Source: Cytophagales bacterium (GTDB lineage Bacteria > Bacteroidota > Bacteroidia > Cytophagales > Thermoflexibacteraceae). From it: a DNA stretch of 64,000 nt. Made by a program: the position numbers and the translations under genes. Positions 9,447 to 19,307 of this stretch are shown here, piece after piece. The notes under the pieces are model-generated. The model was not told the DNA's origin. It did no database searches and saw only the letters and a program-made list of their open reading frames with translations. The stretch covers positions 35,889 through 99,888 of the forward strand of contig REAZ01000018.1 of NCBI GenBank assembly GCA_004294445.1. Reading direction: 5' to 3'. Position 1 is the stretch's first letter, and each line of letters starts with the position of its first letter.

Positions 9447-9707
9447 CTATAAATGCAGGTCGTCCTCTTTTTTTTGGGCTGCTTGTCGCTCTTTTCTCAG
9501 CGTATAAATATATAAACTTTCCACTTTCGTTCTTGCCCAAGCCGTTTTTCGCAAAAAAGTAAGACTCGATTTAATGCTCGGATTCTCATTAAAACAGCGA
9601 ATATTTATTTTTTCACCCAATACTTCCCAGCCATACGAGCCTACCAAATGCTCTAAAATCATTTCTAAGGTCTTGCCATGCAAGGGGTTATTTTTCTGAT
9701 TTGACAT
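9447..9707 (-). CDS. VF530 family small DNA-binding protein (DUF2132)
   Basis: 86 residues. The sequence follows the VF530 family closely: [45 protein letters not shown] and [12 protein letters not shown]. The family is a small compact fold reported to bind DNA; its cellular role is not established. A Lys/Gln-rich tail ([13 protein letters not shown]) follows the conserved part. It lies 45 bp upstream of the O-methyltransferase on the same strand. Confidence 0.88.
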   Translation of the reverse strand: MSNQKNNPLHGKTLEMILEHLVGSYGWEVLGEKINIRCFNENPSIKSSLTFLRKTAWARTKVESLYIYTLRKERQAAQKKEDDLHL

Positions 9708-9816
9708 ATTTTGCCAGTATTAAAAAATAGGAGATTTACAAAATAGTTTTCACGCACGCTGCGTAGTAATTTAGCCAATGTAATTTGGGAAAGCTACAAA
9801 GGTGGAAAAAAATCCT

Positions 9817-9824
9817 TAACTTTG
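9817..9824 (+). promoter_or_regulatory. -7 box directly in front of the helicase start codon
   Basis: TAACTTTG matches TAnnTTTG and ends 4 bp before the ATG at 9829. A transcript from it would be leaderless or nearly so. No convincing -33 TTTG lies 19–21 bp upstream. Confidence 0.35.
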
Positions 9825-9828
9825 TAGC

Positions 9829-11163
9829 ATGAAATCATTTGAAATTTCTCCGAAGACACTCGCCAATCTTGGCATCGAGAGCCTAAATGAAATGCAAATT
9901 GCTGCAAATCAGGAGATACAAGACAAAAAAAATGTATTGCTGTTAGCCCCGACAGGTTCGGGCAAAACATTGGCTTTTCTTTTGCCAATAGCCAATCTCT
10001 TAGACGCGAATACAAAAGGTATTCAATGCCTAATCTTAGTGCCTTCGCGAGAGTTAGCCCTTCAAATAGAGCAAGTATGGCGAAAAATAGCAACAGGCTT
10101 CAAAGTAAATACTTGCTACGGCGGGCATTCGGTGCAAACCGAAGTACAAAATTTGACAGAAGTGCCTACAGTTTTGATAGGTACTCCTGGCAGAATTTGC
10201 GACCATATCCAACGCCAAAGTATTAGCCTAAAAGACACACAAATATTAGTCTTAGATGAGTTTGATAAGTCGTTGGCAATGGGTTTTGAGCAGGAAATGG
10301 GGTTCATTGTCCAAAAGTTGCATAAATTAGAAAAACGCATTTTGGTTTCGGCAACTTCTCAGTTAAAAATTCCCGAATTTGTAGGCATAAAGCAACCTAC
10401 CTTAGTAGATTTTACCAAAACTCAGGAGAAAACTACAGATGGCTTAGTGCTAAAAACGGTGATTAGCGAAGGCAAAGACAAAATGCTTACTTTGTTTCGC
10501 TTGCTTTGTTTTCTGGGAGAAGAATCTACGCTGATTTTCTGCAACTTGCGTGAAACTGCCGAGCAAACTTGCCAAGCCTTGCAAGAAAAAGGCTTAGAAG
10601 TAGCCTTTTTTCATGGCAAAATGGAGCAGTTGGATAGGGAGAAAACATTGGTAAATTTTCGTAATCGGAGCGTTACTTTTTTGCTCGCTTCCGATTTGGC
10701 AGCCAGAGGATTAGATATTCCCGCAGTCAAAAACGTGATTCACTACGAATTGCCGTTTAATCACGAAGATTTTACACACCGCAACGGGCGCACAGCACGC
10801 ATGAACGCCGAAGGAACGGCATATTTGATGCTCGAAGAAGGGGAAACGAAGCCGTCTTATTTGCAGCAACTGCCAAATGAATTTAGAATTCCGAAGAAAA
10901 CTTCCCTGCCAAAGCCAAGTGAATGGGCTACGCTTTACGTGAGCGGGGGCAAAAAAAATAAAATTAGCAAAATAGATATTGTTGGCTTTTTATCAAAAAA
11001 AGGTAGTTTGGAAAAAGACGATATTGGACTGATAGAAGTGATGGATTTTATGTCTTTTGTGGCAGTGAAAAAGCACAAAATCAATAGCTTGCTAAAGTTG
11101 GTGCAAGGCGAAAAAATGAAAGGGGAAAAATACAAAATAGAATTGGCTAAAGTAAAAAAATAA
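9829..11163 (+). CDS. DEAD-box family RNA helicase (DEFD variant)
   Basis: 444 residues. All helicase motifs are present: motif I APTGSGKT (40–47), Ia LVPSRELALQ, Ib IGTPGRICD, motif II as VLDEFDKS (DEFD instead of DEAD), motif III SATSQ, ARGLDIPAV (motif V) and HRNGRTARM (motif VI). The C-terminal 70 residues (WATLYVSGGKKNKISKIDI onward) resemble the RNA-binding domain of DbpA-type helicases. It would remodel RNA, probably in ribosome assembly or cold growth. A strong hairpin follows at 11194–11228. Confidence 0.93.
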   Translation: MKSFEISPKTLANLGIESLNEMQIAANQEIQDKKNVLLLAPTGSGKTLAFLLPIANLLDANTKGIQCLILVPSRELALQIEQVWRKIATGFKVNTCYGGHSVQTEVQNLTEVPTVLIGTPGRICDHIQRQSISLKDTQILVLDEFDKSLAMGFEQEMGFIVQKLHKLEKRILVSATSQLKIPEFVGIKQPTLVDFTKTQEKTTDGLVLKTVISEGKDKMLTLFRLLCFLGEESTLIFCNLRETAEQTCQALQEKGLEVAFFHGKMEQLDREKTLVNFRNRSVTFLLASDLAARGLDIPAVKNVIHYELPFNHEDFTHRNGRTARMNAEGTAYLMLEEGETKPSYLQQLPNEFRIPKKTSLPKPSEWATLYVSGGKKNKISKIDIVGFLSKKGSLEKDDIGLIEVMDFMSFVAVKKHKINSLLKLVQGEKMKGEKYKIELAKVKK

Positions 11164-11193
11164 TTGTATTAAACTTTCTTTAGCTCAAAAAAA

Positions 11194-11228
11194 TGAGGTT
11201 TGAAAATGCCTGTCATTTTCAAACCTCA
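11194..11228. terminator. Perfect 15-bp hairpin between convergent genes
   Basis: Arms 11194–11208 and 11214–11228 pair perfectly around the CCTGT loop. The A-run just before the left arm gives a T-run on the minus strand, so it terminates the Tricorn-like gene best, and may serve both genes. Confidence 0.85.
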
Positions 11229-11258
11229 AATAACCTAAAGCCTATTTAAGAAAATCGC

Positions 11259-14200
11259 TTATTCTCCAATGCCTACGGGCTTTCCGCCTTTTTTCATTAG
11301 TTCCTGCACTGCCTTTTCTACTTGTTGGTCTTTTCCTTTTCTGAGTACGGCAGGCTCATTTTTTATTTTTACATCAGGCTCTAACTGAGTATTTTCTGCA
11401 TATTTACCTTGCATATCTACCATGCCTACCTGCGGGATTCCAAAATAAATAGTAGGGTCTATTTGCGTTTCCCACCAAACTGCCGTACCCGTACCAGGGA
11501 CAGGCATCCCTACCGTATTGCCAATGCTGTATGCCTTGAAAGCAAGCGGGAATAGATGAGCATCTGAATAGTTACTTTCCCCCATCAATAGCGTTACTGG
11601 CTTTGTCCATTTACGCATAGGTTCTAAGCCCATTTTTTGCTCTCTTGGCACCATATCCATGTATTTTTTGCCACTTAGGAAAGTTGCCAAATCATCATGC
11701 AACCAGCCGCCGCCGTTGAATCGGGTGTCGACAATGAGTGATTCCTTCGTATTATTTCTGCCCAAAACCTCATCTACTACGGTGCGGAAACTGCCATCGT
11801 CCATGCCTCTTACGTGTACGTAACCCACTTTTCCGCCAGAAAGCTCTTCGGTTTCCTTCCTACGGTTTTCTACCCATCTCCTATAAAGCAATTCATTTTC
11901 CTCGCCCCTGCTAATTGGTTTCAAAGTTTCCTCGAAGCGTGTATTGGTAGTAGGGTCAAAAATAGAAAGCAAGGTCAATTTTCCTATTTTACGATTCAGC
12001 AAGCCATAAAAATCTATTTCGGGCGTAATGTCGATGCCATCTATCTTCTCTATGATATGCCCAGCTCTTACTTTTGATTTGGCATTGTCCAAAGGACTTT
12101 TCTTGATGATTTCCGTGATTTTTAGCCCATTGCCTGCAAAAGTTTCATCATGGAAAATACCCAAAGAAGCCGTTGCATCTTCTGCATTTTGTGGGCGGCG
12201 GTAGCCACTGCCTGTATGTGAGGCATTTAATTCACCAAGCATTTCAGAAAGCATTTCCGTAAAATCGTAGTTATTGTTGATATAAGGGAGAAAACGCTGA
12301 TATTCGTCATGGTAGAATTTCCAATCTACGCCATGCAAATTGGTTACATAAAATTTCTTTACTACCTGTCGCCAAGCGTGTTCGAAAATGTATGCTTTCT
12401 CCACCAAATAATTCAGATTCATTTCTCCATTGATGCTTACAGGTTCTCTTTTTCCACTTTCGGCATCTATTTTCACAATATTTCCATTTGAAATGATAAA
12501 AATAGACTTGCCATCTTTGGTCATCTCCATGCCAAAGCCCGCATCTTTTACCAAGAGTTTCGTTTCTTTGGTGCGCGTTTCTGTTACCCACAAATCTGAG
12601 CCTTTCTCAAAACGAGCCAAATAATATAATTTTTCGCCATTTGGGGAAAGTACGGCATCATTCAATCGCGAGGAGTGGAGCGTAAGGCGAACTTTGCGGT
12701 CAGCAATGCCATCAAGTTCGAGCGTAAGTAGCTTTTTCGTGTCAGCACTTGCTTTGTCGTCCTTTTTTTCTTCTTTTTTCTCCTCTTTCTTTTCCTTGTC
12801 TTCGCTTTCTTTCAAAAGTGCAAAATCTTCTTTGCTCAATTTGAAGCGGTCAAAAGCCTCTTGTGTAAAAAACATTCCATACACATCTTGCTCGCCACCC
12901 CAAGAACCATGATTTTTCATACCATCTCTATCGGCAAACCAGATGAACATTTTGCCTTCCATCATCCACTTGCCTACTCCGTCAGAGTAGCCGCTATTCG
13001 AAAGATTGATAGGTTCGCTTTTGCCATCTGCGGCAACCAAGCCCACTTCTCCCACAAAAACTTGCCCTCCTTTGGGAATAAAATCTATCAAGAACCACTT
13101 GCTATCGGGCGACCATTGATAATATTGGTCGCCATCAGAATAGGAATAATTGTAAGTTCCTTTCAAGACAGTACGTGAACTTTTACCTTCTATGTTATAT
13201 ACTTTCAGCGTAGTACGTTCTTCCAAATAGGCAACCTCCTTGCCATCAGGAGAGAATGAAGGTTGAAATTCCTCCGCTTGCGTAGCTACTACAGCCTCCT
13301 CTTTTAAAATAGTAGAAGCATAAAAATAGGGTTCTTCCTTGCGAACGATGGAGGTTTTGTAAATATCCCAGTTGTTGTTTCTTTCTGCCGCATAAACGAG
13401 TGATTTTCCGTCAGGGCTGAAACTTACCGTTCTTTCTTGCTGTGGTGTGTTGGTAATTCTTTTGGTGATTCCGCCCTCTACCGAAGTTACGAAAACCTCT
13501 CCTCTGAATACGAAAGCAATTTCTTTCCCATTTGGCGAAAGGGACATTTCTGTAGCTCCACCACCAATCGGCACTATTTTTTCCGTATTGAGTCTTCCAT
13601 CAATCATCACTTGCACGCTTACTTTTTGCGGCTGCCCTCCTTCTTTCTGTGTATAAATTTCGCCATTGTAGCCAAAACAAAGTGTGCCGTTGTCTGCCTT
13701 GCTCAGAAAGCGAACAGGGTGTTTGGCATATTTGGTAATTTGCTCGGCTTGACCGCCAGAAGTGCTTGATTTCCAAATATTAAAAGAACCAGATTGTTCG
13801 CTTAAATAATAAAATTCACTTTCATTTTTTCCGAAAACGGGGTTGCGGTCTTCGCCATTAAAAGTAGAAAGTTGAGTATATTTGTCAGCAGCAATGTCAT
13901 AAACCCATACATCTCTTGTTACTGACGAAGTGTGGTGCTTTCGCCAATCGTCTTCGTAGCCTTTCCAATCGTGGAAAATGAGTTTTTTGCCATCTTTGCT
14001 ATATTTTGCATATTCTGCTTGAAAATCTAAGAGCATTTTCGCCTGCCCACCTTTGGCAGAAACGGTATATAATTGGTCAAAAAGGCGTGGAAACTGGCTA
14101 TTGCTTGCACCACTCATACGATTCCCTTGAAAAATTACACTTTTATCATCAGGAGAAAAATCACTTGGCAGGTCATTGCCAGAGTGATAGGTGAGGCGTT

Positions 14201-14525
14201 TTGCTTCACCACCCGTAGCAGGCATCACAAATACATCAAAGTTGCCGTAACGGTCTGAGGCAAAAGCAATTGACTTACTATCGTGCGACCAAATCGGCAT
14301 AAAATCATAGCCCTCGTGTAGGGTAAGTGGCACAGCCTGCCCGCCCGCACTTGGCACTCGGTACAAATCACCTTTGTAGGTAAAAACTATCGTCTGCCCA
14401 TCGGGAGAAAGTGAAGGATAACGCATCCAAAGCGGATTTTCCTGAGCAAGAGCCACATGGTGAAAGATACCTACAGATACCAAAAAGAAACAGGCAAAAA
14501 GCCTATTCAGGAGAGTTTTTTTCAT
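11259..14525 (-). CDS. Tricorn-like S41 peptidase with beta-propellers and PDZ domain, exported
   Basis: 1088 residues with a signal peptide (FACFFLVSVGIFHHVALAQ). TolB/WD40-like propeller blades fill residues 30–560 and resume after a highly charged Lys/Glu/Asp linker (about 575–600). A Tricorn C1 region and PDZ segment (LKITEIIKKSPLDNAKSKVRAGHII) follow, then the S41 protease core with VDTRFNGGGWLHDDLA and the nucleophile Ser near 983 in ESNYSDAHLF. The family cleaves oligopeptides, here in the periplasm. The length matches Bacteroidota Tricorn homologues, and it stands alone as a transcription unit. Confidence 0.93.
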   Translation of the reverse strand: MKKTLLNRLFACFFLVSVGIFHHVALAQENPLWMRYPSLSPDGQTIVFTYKGDLYRVPSAGGQAVPLTLHEGYDFMPIWSHDSKSIAFASDRYGNFDVFVMPATGGEAKRLTYHSGNDLPSDFSPDDKSVIFQGNRMSGASNSQFPRLFDQLYTVSAKGGQAKMLLDFQAEYAKYSKDGKKLIFHDWKGYEDDWRKHHTSSVTRDVWVYDIAADKYTQLSTFNGEDRNPVFGKNESEFYYLSEQSGSFNIWKSSTSGGQAEQITKYAKHPVRFLSKADNGTLCFGYNGEIYTQKEGGQPQKVSVQVMIDGRLNTEKIVPIGGGATEMSLSPNGKEIAFVFRGEVFVTSVEGGITKRITNTPQQERTVSFSPDGKSLVYAAERNNNWDIYKTSIVRKEEPYFYASTILKEEAVVATQAEEFQPSFSPDGKEVAYLEERTTLKVYNIEGKSSRTVLKGTYNYSYSDGDQYYQWSPDSKWFLIDFIPKGGQVFVGEVGLVAADGKSEPINLSNSGYSDGVGKWMMEGKMFIWFADRDGMKNHGSWGGEQDVYGMFFTQEAFDRFKLSKEDFALLKESEDKEKKEEKKEEKKDDKASADTKKLLTLELDGIADRKVRLTLHSSRLNDAVLSPNGEKLYYLARFEKGSDLWVTETRTKETKLLVKDAGFGMEMTKDGKSIFIISNGNIVKIDAESGKREPVSINGEMNLNYLVEKAYIFEHAWRQVVKKFYVTNLHGVDWKFYHDEYQRFLPYINNNYDFTEMLSEMLGELNASHTGSGYRRPQNAEDATASLGIFHDETFAGNGLKITEIIKKSPLDNAKSKVRAGHIIEKIDGIDITPEIDFYGLLNRKIGKLTLLSIFDPTTNTRFEETLKPISRGEENELLYRRWVENRRKETEELSGGKVGYVHVRGMDDGSFRTVVDEVLGRNNTKESLIVDTRFNGGGWLHDDLATFLSGKKYMDMVPREQKMGLEPMRKWTKPVTLLMGESNYSDAHLFPLAFKAYSIGNTVGMPVPGTGTAVWWETQIDPTIYFGIPQVGMVDMQGKYAENTQLEPDVKIKNEPAVLRKGKDQQVEKAVQELMKKGGKPVGIGE

Positions 14526-14641
14526 AATTTGTTAATTTTATGGTAAATTTTATTAATCAGGAAAGAACAGCGTATTGTCGTCATGCGAAAGTAGCATAAT
14601 TCTGAAATATTTTTGCGTATTCAAAGGAAAATAATGTTTTG

Positions 14642-15676
14642 CTATCTGATAATCTTGTCGTCAAACTTTACGATAGCCCCCTTACCGCCTACGGCAAATC
14701 CTATTTTCCCTGCAAAACTTACCGCATGGAAAATACTATCATCTATTTTCGTCCAGTTTTTTCCAAAGTCAGTAGAGTAGCAAGTGCCATCTCCTACGGC
14801 TATCAAAATTTTCTTCTTATAAATGGCTACAGCCTCTTTTAAGCCTGCGGGCTGTGTGGTAGGTGAAGTCTGCCAAGTTTTGCCGCCGTCTTGCGTGCTG
14901 TTTATGTTGGAACTTGCATCTTTGGTCTGAACATAATCACCTCCTATGGCTATGCCAAGGTTTTTATCCCAAAATCTCAAGCCAAAGATTCCTGCACTTT
15001 TTCCTGCCTTAAGTAGCGTTTCGCTCACTTGCCAAGTTTGCCCTCTGTCGTGAGTGAAAAAAGTACGCCCTACCTTGCCGCCGCCTGTGCCTATCCAAGC
15101 ACTTGATTTTCCAAAAGTTACAATGCTTGTACCGCTTGCTGCAAAAGCTGCCTCCCCTATTTGAACGGCAGGAAGTTTGTCAGGACTTATTCTGTTCCAC
15201 GTATTTCCACCGTCATTGGTAAGGAGTATGTAAAATTTACCACCGATAGGGTCGCCAAAGGCAATGCCGTTTTTCTTGTCCCAAAAATCAATGCCATCTA
15301 AAAAAACGCCCTTTTCTTGGGTTTGGAAAACGATTTTCCAAGTTTTGCCTCCGTCTGTAGTTTTATAGATTTTTGCCTTGCCTTTTTCGCCTTCGCCCGC
15401 ACTCATCAGTATCGCTACTTTGCCGTCAAAGGCATGGACATCTCTGAAATCTAAGCTATCTGCGTTCGGTACGGTTTGCACCCGCCAAGTAGCTCCACTA
15501 TCTATCGTGCGAATTACCGTACCTTTCGAGCCACCAATCCAGCAAACTTTCTCATTTGCCGTATGCACTGCCCTAAAATTAGCGGTAGTATTTACCTTTT
15601 GGGCTACCCACTGCGCATAAGCAGGGGAAAAAGTAGTTAAAGAAAATATTATTAAAAGAAAGTATTTATTTTGCAT
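14642..15676 (-). CDS. Exported BNR/YCF48-type beta-propeller protein
   Basis: 344 residues with a signal peptide (FLLIIFSLTTFSPAYAQW). Repeated blades carry the Asp-box-like pattern: IDSGATW, TDGGKTW, NDGGNTW, THDRGQTW, TQDGGKTW and TDFGKNW. Such six- or seven-bladed propellers occur in sialidases and in YCF48/HCF136 assembly factors, but no sialidase catalytic residues are evident, so it is probably a binding or scaffold protein of the envelope. It ends without a T9SS sorting domain. It is on the same strand as the Tricorn gene, 116 bp upstream. Confidence 0.85.
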   Translation of the reverse strand: MQNKYFLLIIFSLTTFSPAYAQWVAQKVNTTANFRAVHTANEKVCWIGGSKGTVIRTIDSGATWRVQTVPNADSLDFRDVHAFDGKVAILMSAGEGEKGKAKIYKTTDGGKTWKIVFQTQEKGVFLDGIDFWDKKNGIAFGDPIGGKFYILLTNDGGNTWNRISPDKLPAVQIGEAAFAASGTSIVTFGKSSAWIGTGGGKVGRTFFTHDRGQTWQVSETLLKAGKSAGIFGLRFWDKNLGIAIGGDYVQTKDASSNINSTQDGGKTWQTSPTTQPAGLKEAVAIYKKKILIAVGDGTCYSTDFGKNWTKIDDSIFHAVSFAGKIGFAVGGKGAIVKFDDKIIR

Positions 15677-15822
15677 AAGTATATTTTATTTTTTAGTAAA
15701 TTCACCAAATAGTTCTGAAACAAACAAGCAAATACGAACTATTATTTTAAAATTTCGTAAAAGTAGTCTGTATCGCTCCCATCTAAAAGTCTGATTTCAT
15801 TTTTTATCACGATAGACTTTTA

Positions 15823-17001
15823 ATGAATAAAAAACATTCACATACTTTTCAATATACTCTTTTTGGGATAGCATTTGGTTTTTGTTTTCCTGTGCTTTCT
15901 ATATTGGCAGATGTATTAATCTTTCATGATTTAGGCATGAACCTTGAAAGTATATACAAGATTCATCAAATCAATAAATTACATTTTGTCATAGATACGG
16001 CACCGCTATTTTTGGGGCTTTCTTTTGGTTTGGCAGGTGTTTTTTATGACAAGGTGAGCCGTATGAATAGTAGCTTACAAGTGATGATTAAAACGCAAAA
16101 TAAATTTGCAGAGGAATTGCAAGTATCGAATCAGCAGTTAGAGGAAAGTACGGAAGAACTCAATCAGAAAAATGAAGAAATTGCGGTGCAGAATGAGGAA
16201 CTAACCGTTCAGAAGAAAAAATTTGAAAGTGCGTTCTCTCGCTTAGAAGAAAGTATCAATTACGCCAAGCGGATTCCACAAGCAATTTTGCCTTCTATGA
16301 GCCAGTTTGCCGATATTACTCCTCACTTCTTTGTGATTAATAAACCCAAAGACATTGTAGGGGGAGATTTTTATTGGGCTACGCAAAGAGGCGGTCAGTT
16401 TCTAATTGCTGCGGGGGACTGCACGGGTCATGGCGTTGCGGGGGCATTCATGGCGGTTATTGCGGTTTCTATTCTCAACTATTTGGTGAACGAACGAAGA
16501 CTTGTTTCGCCCGCACATATTCTACAGCAAGCTGACCAAAGACTTTTGAATACCCTGCATCAATCTACCCAAACAAATACAAAAGACCGCATAAATGAAG
16601 GTTTTGACATTACAATATGCCTGATAAATCCAGAAATGAAGCGAATTTCTTTTGCAAGTGCCAGAAGACCTTTGCTGTTTTTCTCAAATGGCAAATTGCA
16701 TGAAACAAAGGGAGACAAAACACCCGTAGGGAGCATGCAGTACGGAGCAAAAGCGTTTAATGAGCATACTATTTACTACAACACAGACGATACTTTTTAT
16801 CTGTTCACTGACGGCTATACTGACCAGTTTGGTGGAGCAAATAATGAAAAATTTAAGATTCATCGCTTGCGAACCCTGCTTACAGAAATACAAGACAAAG
16901 AAATATCTGTCCAAAAAGACCTTCTTAAAACTAATATAGAGCGGTGGCAAGGGGCTTATGAGCAAACTGATGATATTTTGATGATGGGATTCAAAATGTA
17001 A
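15823..17001 (+). CDS. Membrane SpoIIE/PP2C-type serine phosphatase
   Basis: 392 residues. Two membrane helices at about 10–36 and 53–78 flank a short loop. A coiled coil follows (residues 85–145, rich in Glu/Gln: ELNQKNEEIAVQNEEL). The SpoIIE phosphatase domain contains the metal ligands in VGGDFYW and AAGDCTGHGVAGAF, and TDGYTDQFGG near the C-terminus. It would dephosphorylate a protein partner such as an anti-sigma antagonist. The short periplasmic loop leaves little room for a sensor. It is the first gene of the long plus-strand run and has a counterpart at 31492. Confidence 0.9.
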   Translation: MNKKHSHTFQYTLFGIAFGFCFPVLSILADVLIFHDLGMNLESIYKIHQINKLHFVIDTAPLFLGLSFGLAGVFYDKVSRMNSSLQVMIKTQNKFAEELQVSNQQLEESTEELNQKNEEIAVQNEELTVQKKKFESAFSRLEESINYAKRIPQAILPSMSQFADITPHFFVINKPKDIVGGDFYWATQRGGQFLIAAGDCTGHGVAGAFMAVIAVSILNYLVNERRLVSPAHILQQADQRLLNTLHQSTQTNTKDRINEGFDITICLINPEMKRISFASARRPLLFFSNGKLHETKGDKTPVGSMQYGAKAFNEHTIYYNTDDTFYLFTDGYTDQFGGANNEKFKIHRLRTLLTEIQDKEISVQKDLLKTNIERWQGAYEQTDDILMMGFKM

Positions 17002-17080
17002 TAAAGCTATCCAAAATAAAATATATCCTATAAAAAATCCTTATGTAACCAAAGTAACTTTAAAGCACGCATAATCTCCT

Positions 17081-17088
17081 TACCTTTG
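17081..17088 (+). promoter_or_regulatory. -7 promoter box before the TauE gene
   Basis: TACCTTTG fits TAnnTTTG, 28 bp ahead of the ATG at 17117. The -33 region is not clear. It would start transcription at the beginning of the sulfur island. Confidence 0.45.
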
Positions 17089-17116
17089 CACCATACAAAG
17101 TAAATAAAAACAAGAA

Positions 17117-17974
17117 ATGGAAATTATTGGTTATGTTGGTGCTTTATTCATGGGACTTTCGCTGGGGCTTATTGGCGGCGGCGGTTCTATTCTTACTGTT
17201 CCTATCTTAGTCTATTTGTTTGCTGTCGATCCTGTTTTAGCTACTTCTTACTCTCTTTTTATTGTAGGACTCACAAGTTTGGTAGGTTCTGCAAGCCACA
17301 TCAGTCAGGGCAATATTCATTGGCGCACTGCTTTTGTGTTTGGTTTGCCTTCCATCATTGGCGTTTACCTCACGCGTCTTTATGTAGTGCCTATTATTCC
17401 AAGAGAAATAGGAGAAATAGGAGATTTCATAATTACAAAACCTTTGTTCCTGCTTATGCTTTTTGCCGTAATTATGCTTTTGGCTTCTATTTCTATGATA
17501 AAAAAGCCCAAGAAAGAATTGCTAATTAGTAATGACAAATTACCAATGGCTAATGAACAACCTACAACTTCAAACAATCTCAAACAATCTCAAACCATAG
17601 AATACAACTACCCTTTAATCTTAGTAGAAGGTTTGGTAGTGGGCGGAATTACGGGCTTGGTAGGCGCAGGCGGTGGCTTTCTCATTATCCCTGCCCTTGT
17701 TTTATTGGCAAAACTCCCAATGAAGCAGGCAATAGGAACTTCCTTAATCGTCATAGCGTTAAAATCTTTGATTGGCTTTACGGGAGATTTGAGCGGGAAA
17801 GAAATAATTGATTGGCAGTTCTTGCTTGCCTTTGCAAGTATTGCCATAGTAGGCATTGTTGCAGGAAGTTTTTTTGCAAAAAAAATAAGCAACGAAATAT
17901 TAAAACCTGCTTTTGGTTGGTTTGTGTTGGTGATGGGAATTTATATCATTGTAAAAGAATTGTTTTTGAAATAG
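17117..17974 (+). CDS. Sulfite/organosulfonate exporter, TauE/SafE (TSUP) family
   Basis: 285 residues and about eight membrane helices in two pseudo-symmetric halves. Each opens with a Gly-rich TSUP motif (GLIGGGGSILTVPIL at about 18–32; GLVGAGGGFLIIPALV near 192–207). A hydrophilic loop of about 30 residues rich in Asn, Gln and Ser joins the halves. TSUP proteins move sulfite, thiosulfate or related sulfur anions across the inner membrane. As first gene of the sulfur island it could export the product of sulfide oxidation. Confidence 0.92.
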   Translation: MEIIGYVGALFMGLSLGLIGGGGSILTVPILVYLFAVDPVLATSYSLFIVGLTSLVGSASHISQGNIHWRTAFVFGLPSIIGVYLTRLYVVPIIPREIGEIGDFIITKPLFLLMLFAVIMLLASISMIKKPKKELLISNDKLPMANEQPTTSNNLKQSQTIEYNYPLILVEGLVVGGITGLVGAGGGFLIIPALVLLAKLPMKQAIGTSLIVIALKSLIGFTGDLSGKEIIDWQFLLAFASIAIVGIVAGSFFAKKISNEILKPAFGWFVLVMGIYIIVKELFLK

Positions 17975-18041
17975 TTGATTTTGAGGGTTTGAGGTTGTTT
18001 GAAATGGTTAAAAAGAACTTCGTGCCTTAGTAATAAAAAAA

Positions 18042-19307
18042 ATGCAAAATAAAAGCCAAATTGCTTTACTTACACTCATTAATGCCTTAGTAGGCAGTCT
18101 TTTAGGGATTGAACGTAGCATTATGCCTATGTTGGCAGAGCAGCAATTTGGCATCAAAAACAATCTGCTTTTGCTTGCTTTTATCATGGCTTTTGGGCTA
18201 AGTAAAATGACGATTAACTATTGGGGAGGCAAATGGGCGATGAAAATAAGCAGAAAAAAACTACTCATGATTGGTTGGGTTTTGGCAATTCCTGTGCCTT
18301 TCTTGCTCATTTTTGCTCAATCTTGGTGGTGGATTTTGTTGGCAAATGTCTTTTTAGGTTTGCAGCAGGGCTTGGCTTGGTCAATGACCTTACTGATGAA
18401 AATAGAATTGGCAGGGGAGAAAAACAGAGGTTTTGTAGCGGGGCTAAACGAGTTTGCAGGTTATACCGCTTTGGCTTTGAGTGCTTTTCTAAGTGCTTGG
18501 ATAGCAAAGGAATATGGCGTTTTTCCCTATCCTTTTTTCTTAGCAGGAGCTATTGTAGTTATTGCCCTTTTGTTAAGTAGCCTTTGGGTAAAAGACATAG
18601 TAAAATCACAAGAAAAAAGCCAAGTTGTTGATTTACAAAACAATAAAATGTATTTTGCTTGTAGTGTAAATTGTATTATAGAGATTTTCCAACAAAAAAA
18701 TCAGCGTACAGTAGTCATTGCGGGCTTGGTTAATAACCTAAATGATGCGCTGGCGTGGGGCGTTTTCCCTATCCTTTTGGCAAGTAAAGGCTTTGATTTT
18801 GGGCAAATTGGCTTGATAGCGGCATTTTATCCTTTGACTTGGGGAATTTTCCAACTGTTTACAGGCAAATGGTCAGATAATTACGGAAGAAAACCGCTTA
18901 TGGTTGGGGGAATGGTTTTGCAAGGAGTTGTATTGCTTTTATTTCCTTGGGCAACTACATTTATCGGCTTCCTTTTCTTAGCAGGATTATTAGGATTTGG
19001 AACGGCAATGGTGTATCCCGTATTTGTGGCAGCAATCGCAGATAATGCTTTGCCTTCTCAAAAAGCAATTCAATTAGGCGTTTATCGCTTTTGGCGGGAC
19101 AGTGGTTTTGTAGTAGGTGCGTTATTTTCCGCCTTGCTATTAATCAGGTTCGAAGTAGGCGTTACTATCACAATTATAGGCATACTTACTTTATTAACAG
19201 GGGTTTATATTCAGTGGAATTTTAAATCATATTCAATAAAGGACGTTAAGTATATAAACAAAAATAATTGCCCCAACCCTGCCCTTCCCCAGAGGGGAAG
19301 GAGTTAA
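18042..19307 (+). CDS. Major facilitator superfamily transporter
   Basis: 421 residues with about 12 membrane helices in two six-helix halves. The typical cytoplasmic loop 8–9 motif GKWSDNYGRKPLMVGG is present, and the loop 2–3 equivalent is degenerate (GGKWAMKISRKKLLMIG). MFS members of this type are proton-coupled carriers or drug-type exporters; the substrate is unknown, but its place between TauE and MBL–rhodanese suggests a sulfur compound. The last 12 codons (ending PALPQRGRS) lie inside a palindromic repeat, so the tail was probably acquired when the repeat replaced the original stop. Confidence 0.9.
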   Translation: MQNKSQIALLTLINALVGSLLGIERSIMPMLAEQQFGIKNNLLLLAFIMAFGLSKMTINYWGGKWAMKISRKKLLMIGWVLAIPVPFLLIFAQSWWWILLANVFLGLQQGLAWSMTLLMKIELAGEKNRGFVAGLNEFAGYTALALSAFLSAWIAKEYGVFPYPFFLAGAIVVIALLLSSLWVKDIVKSQEKSQVVDLQNNKMYFACSVNCIIEIFQQKNQRTVVIAGLVNNLNDALAWGVFPILLASKGFDFGQIGLIAAFYPLTWGIFQLFTGKWSDNYGRKPLMVGGMVLQGVVLLLFPWATTFIGFLFLAGLLGFGTAMVYPVFVAAIADNALPSQKAIQLGVYRFWRDSGFVVGALFSALLLIRFEVGVTITIIGILTLLTGVYIQWNFKSYSIKDVKYINKNNCPNPALPQRGRS

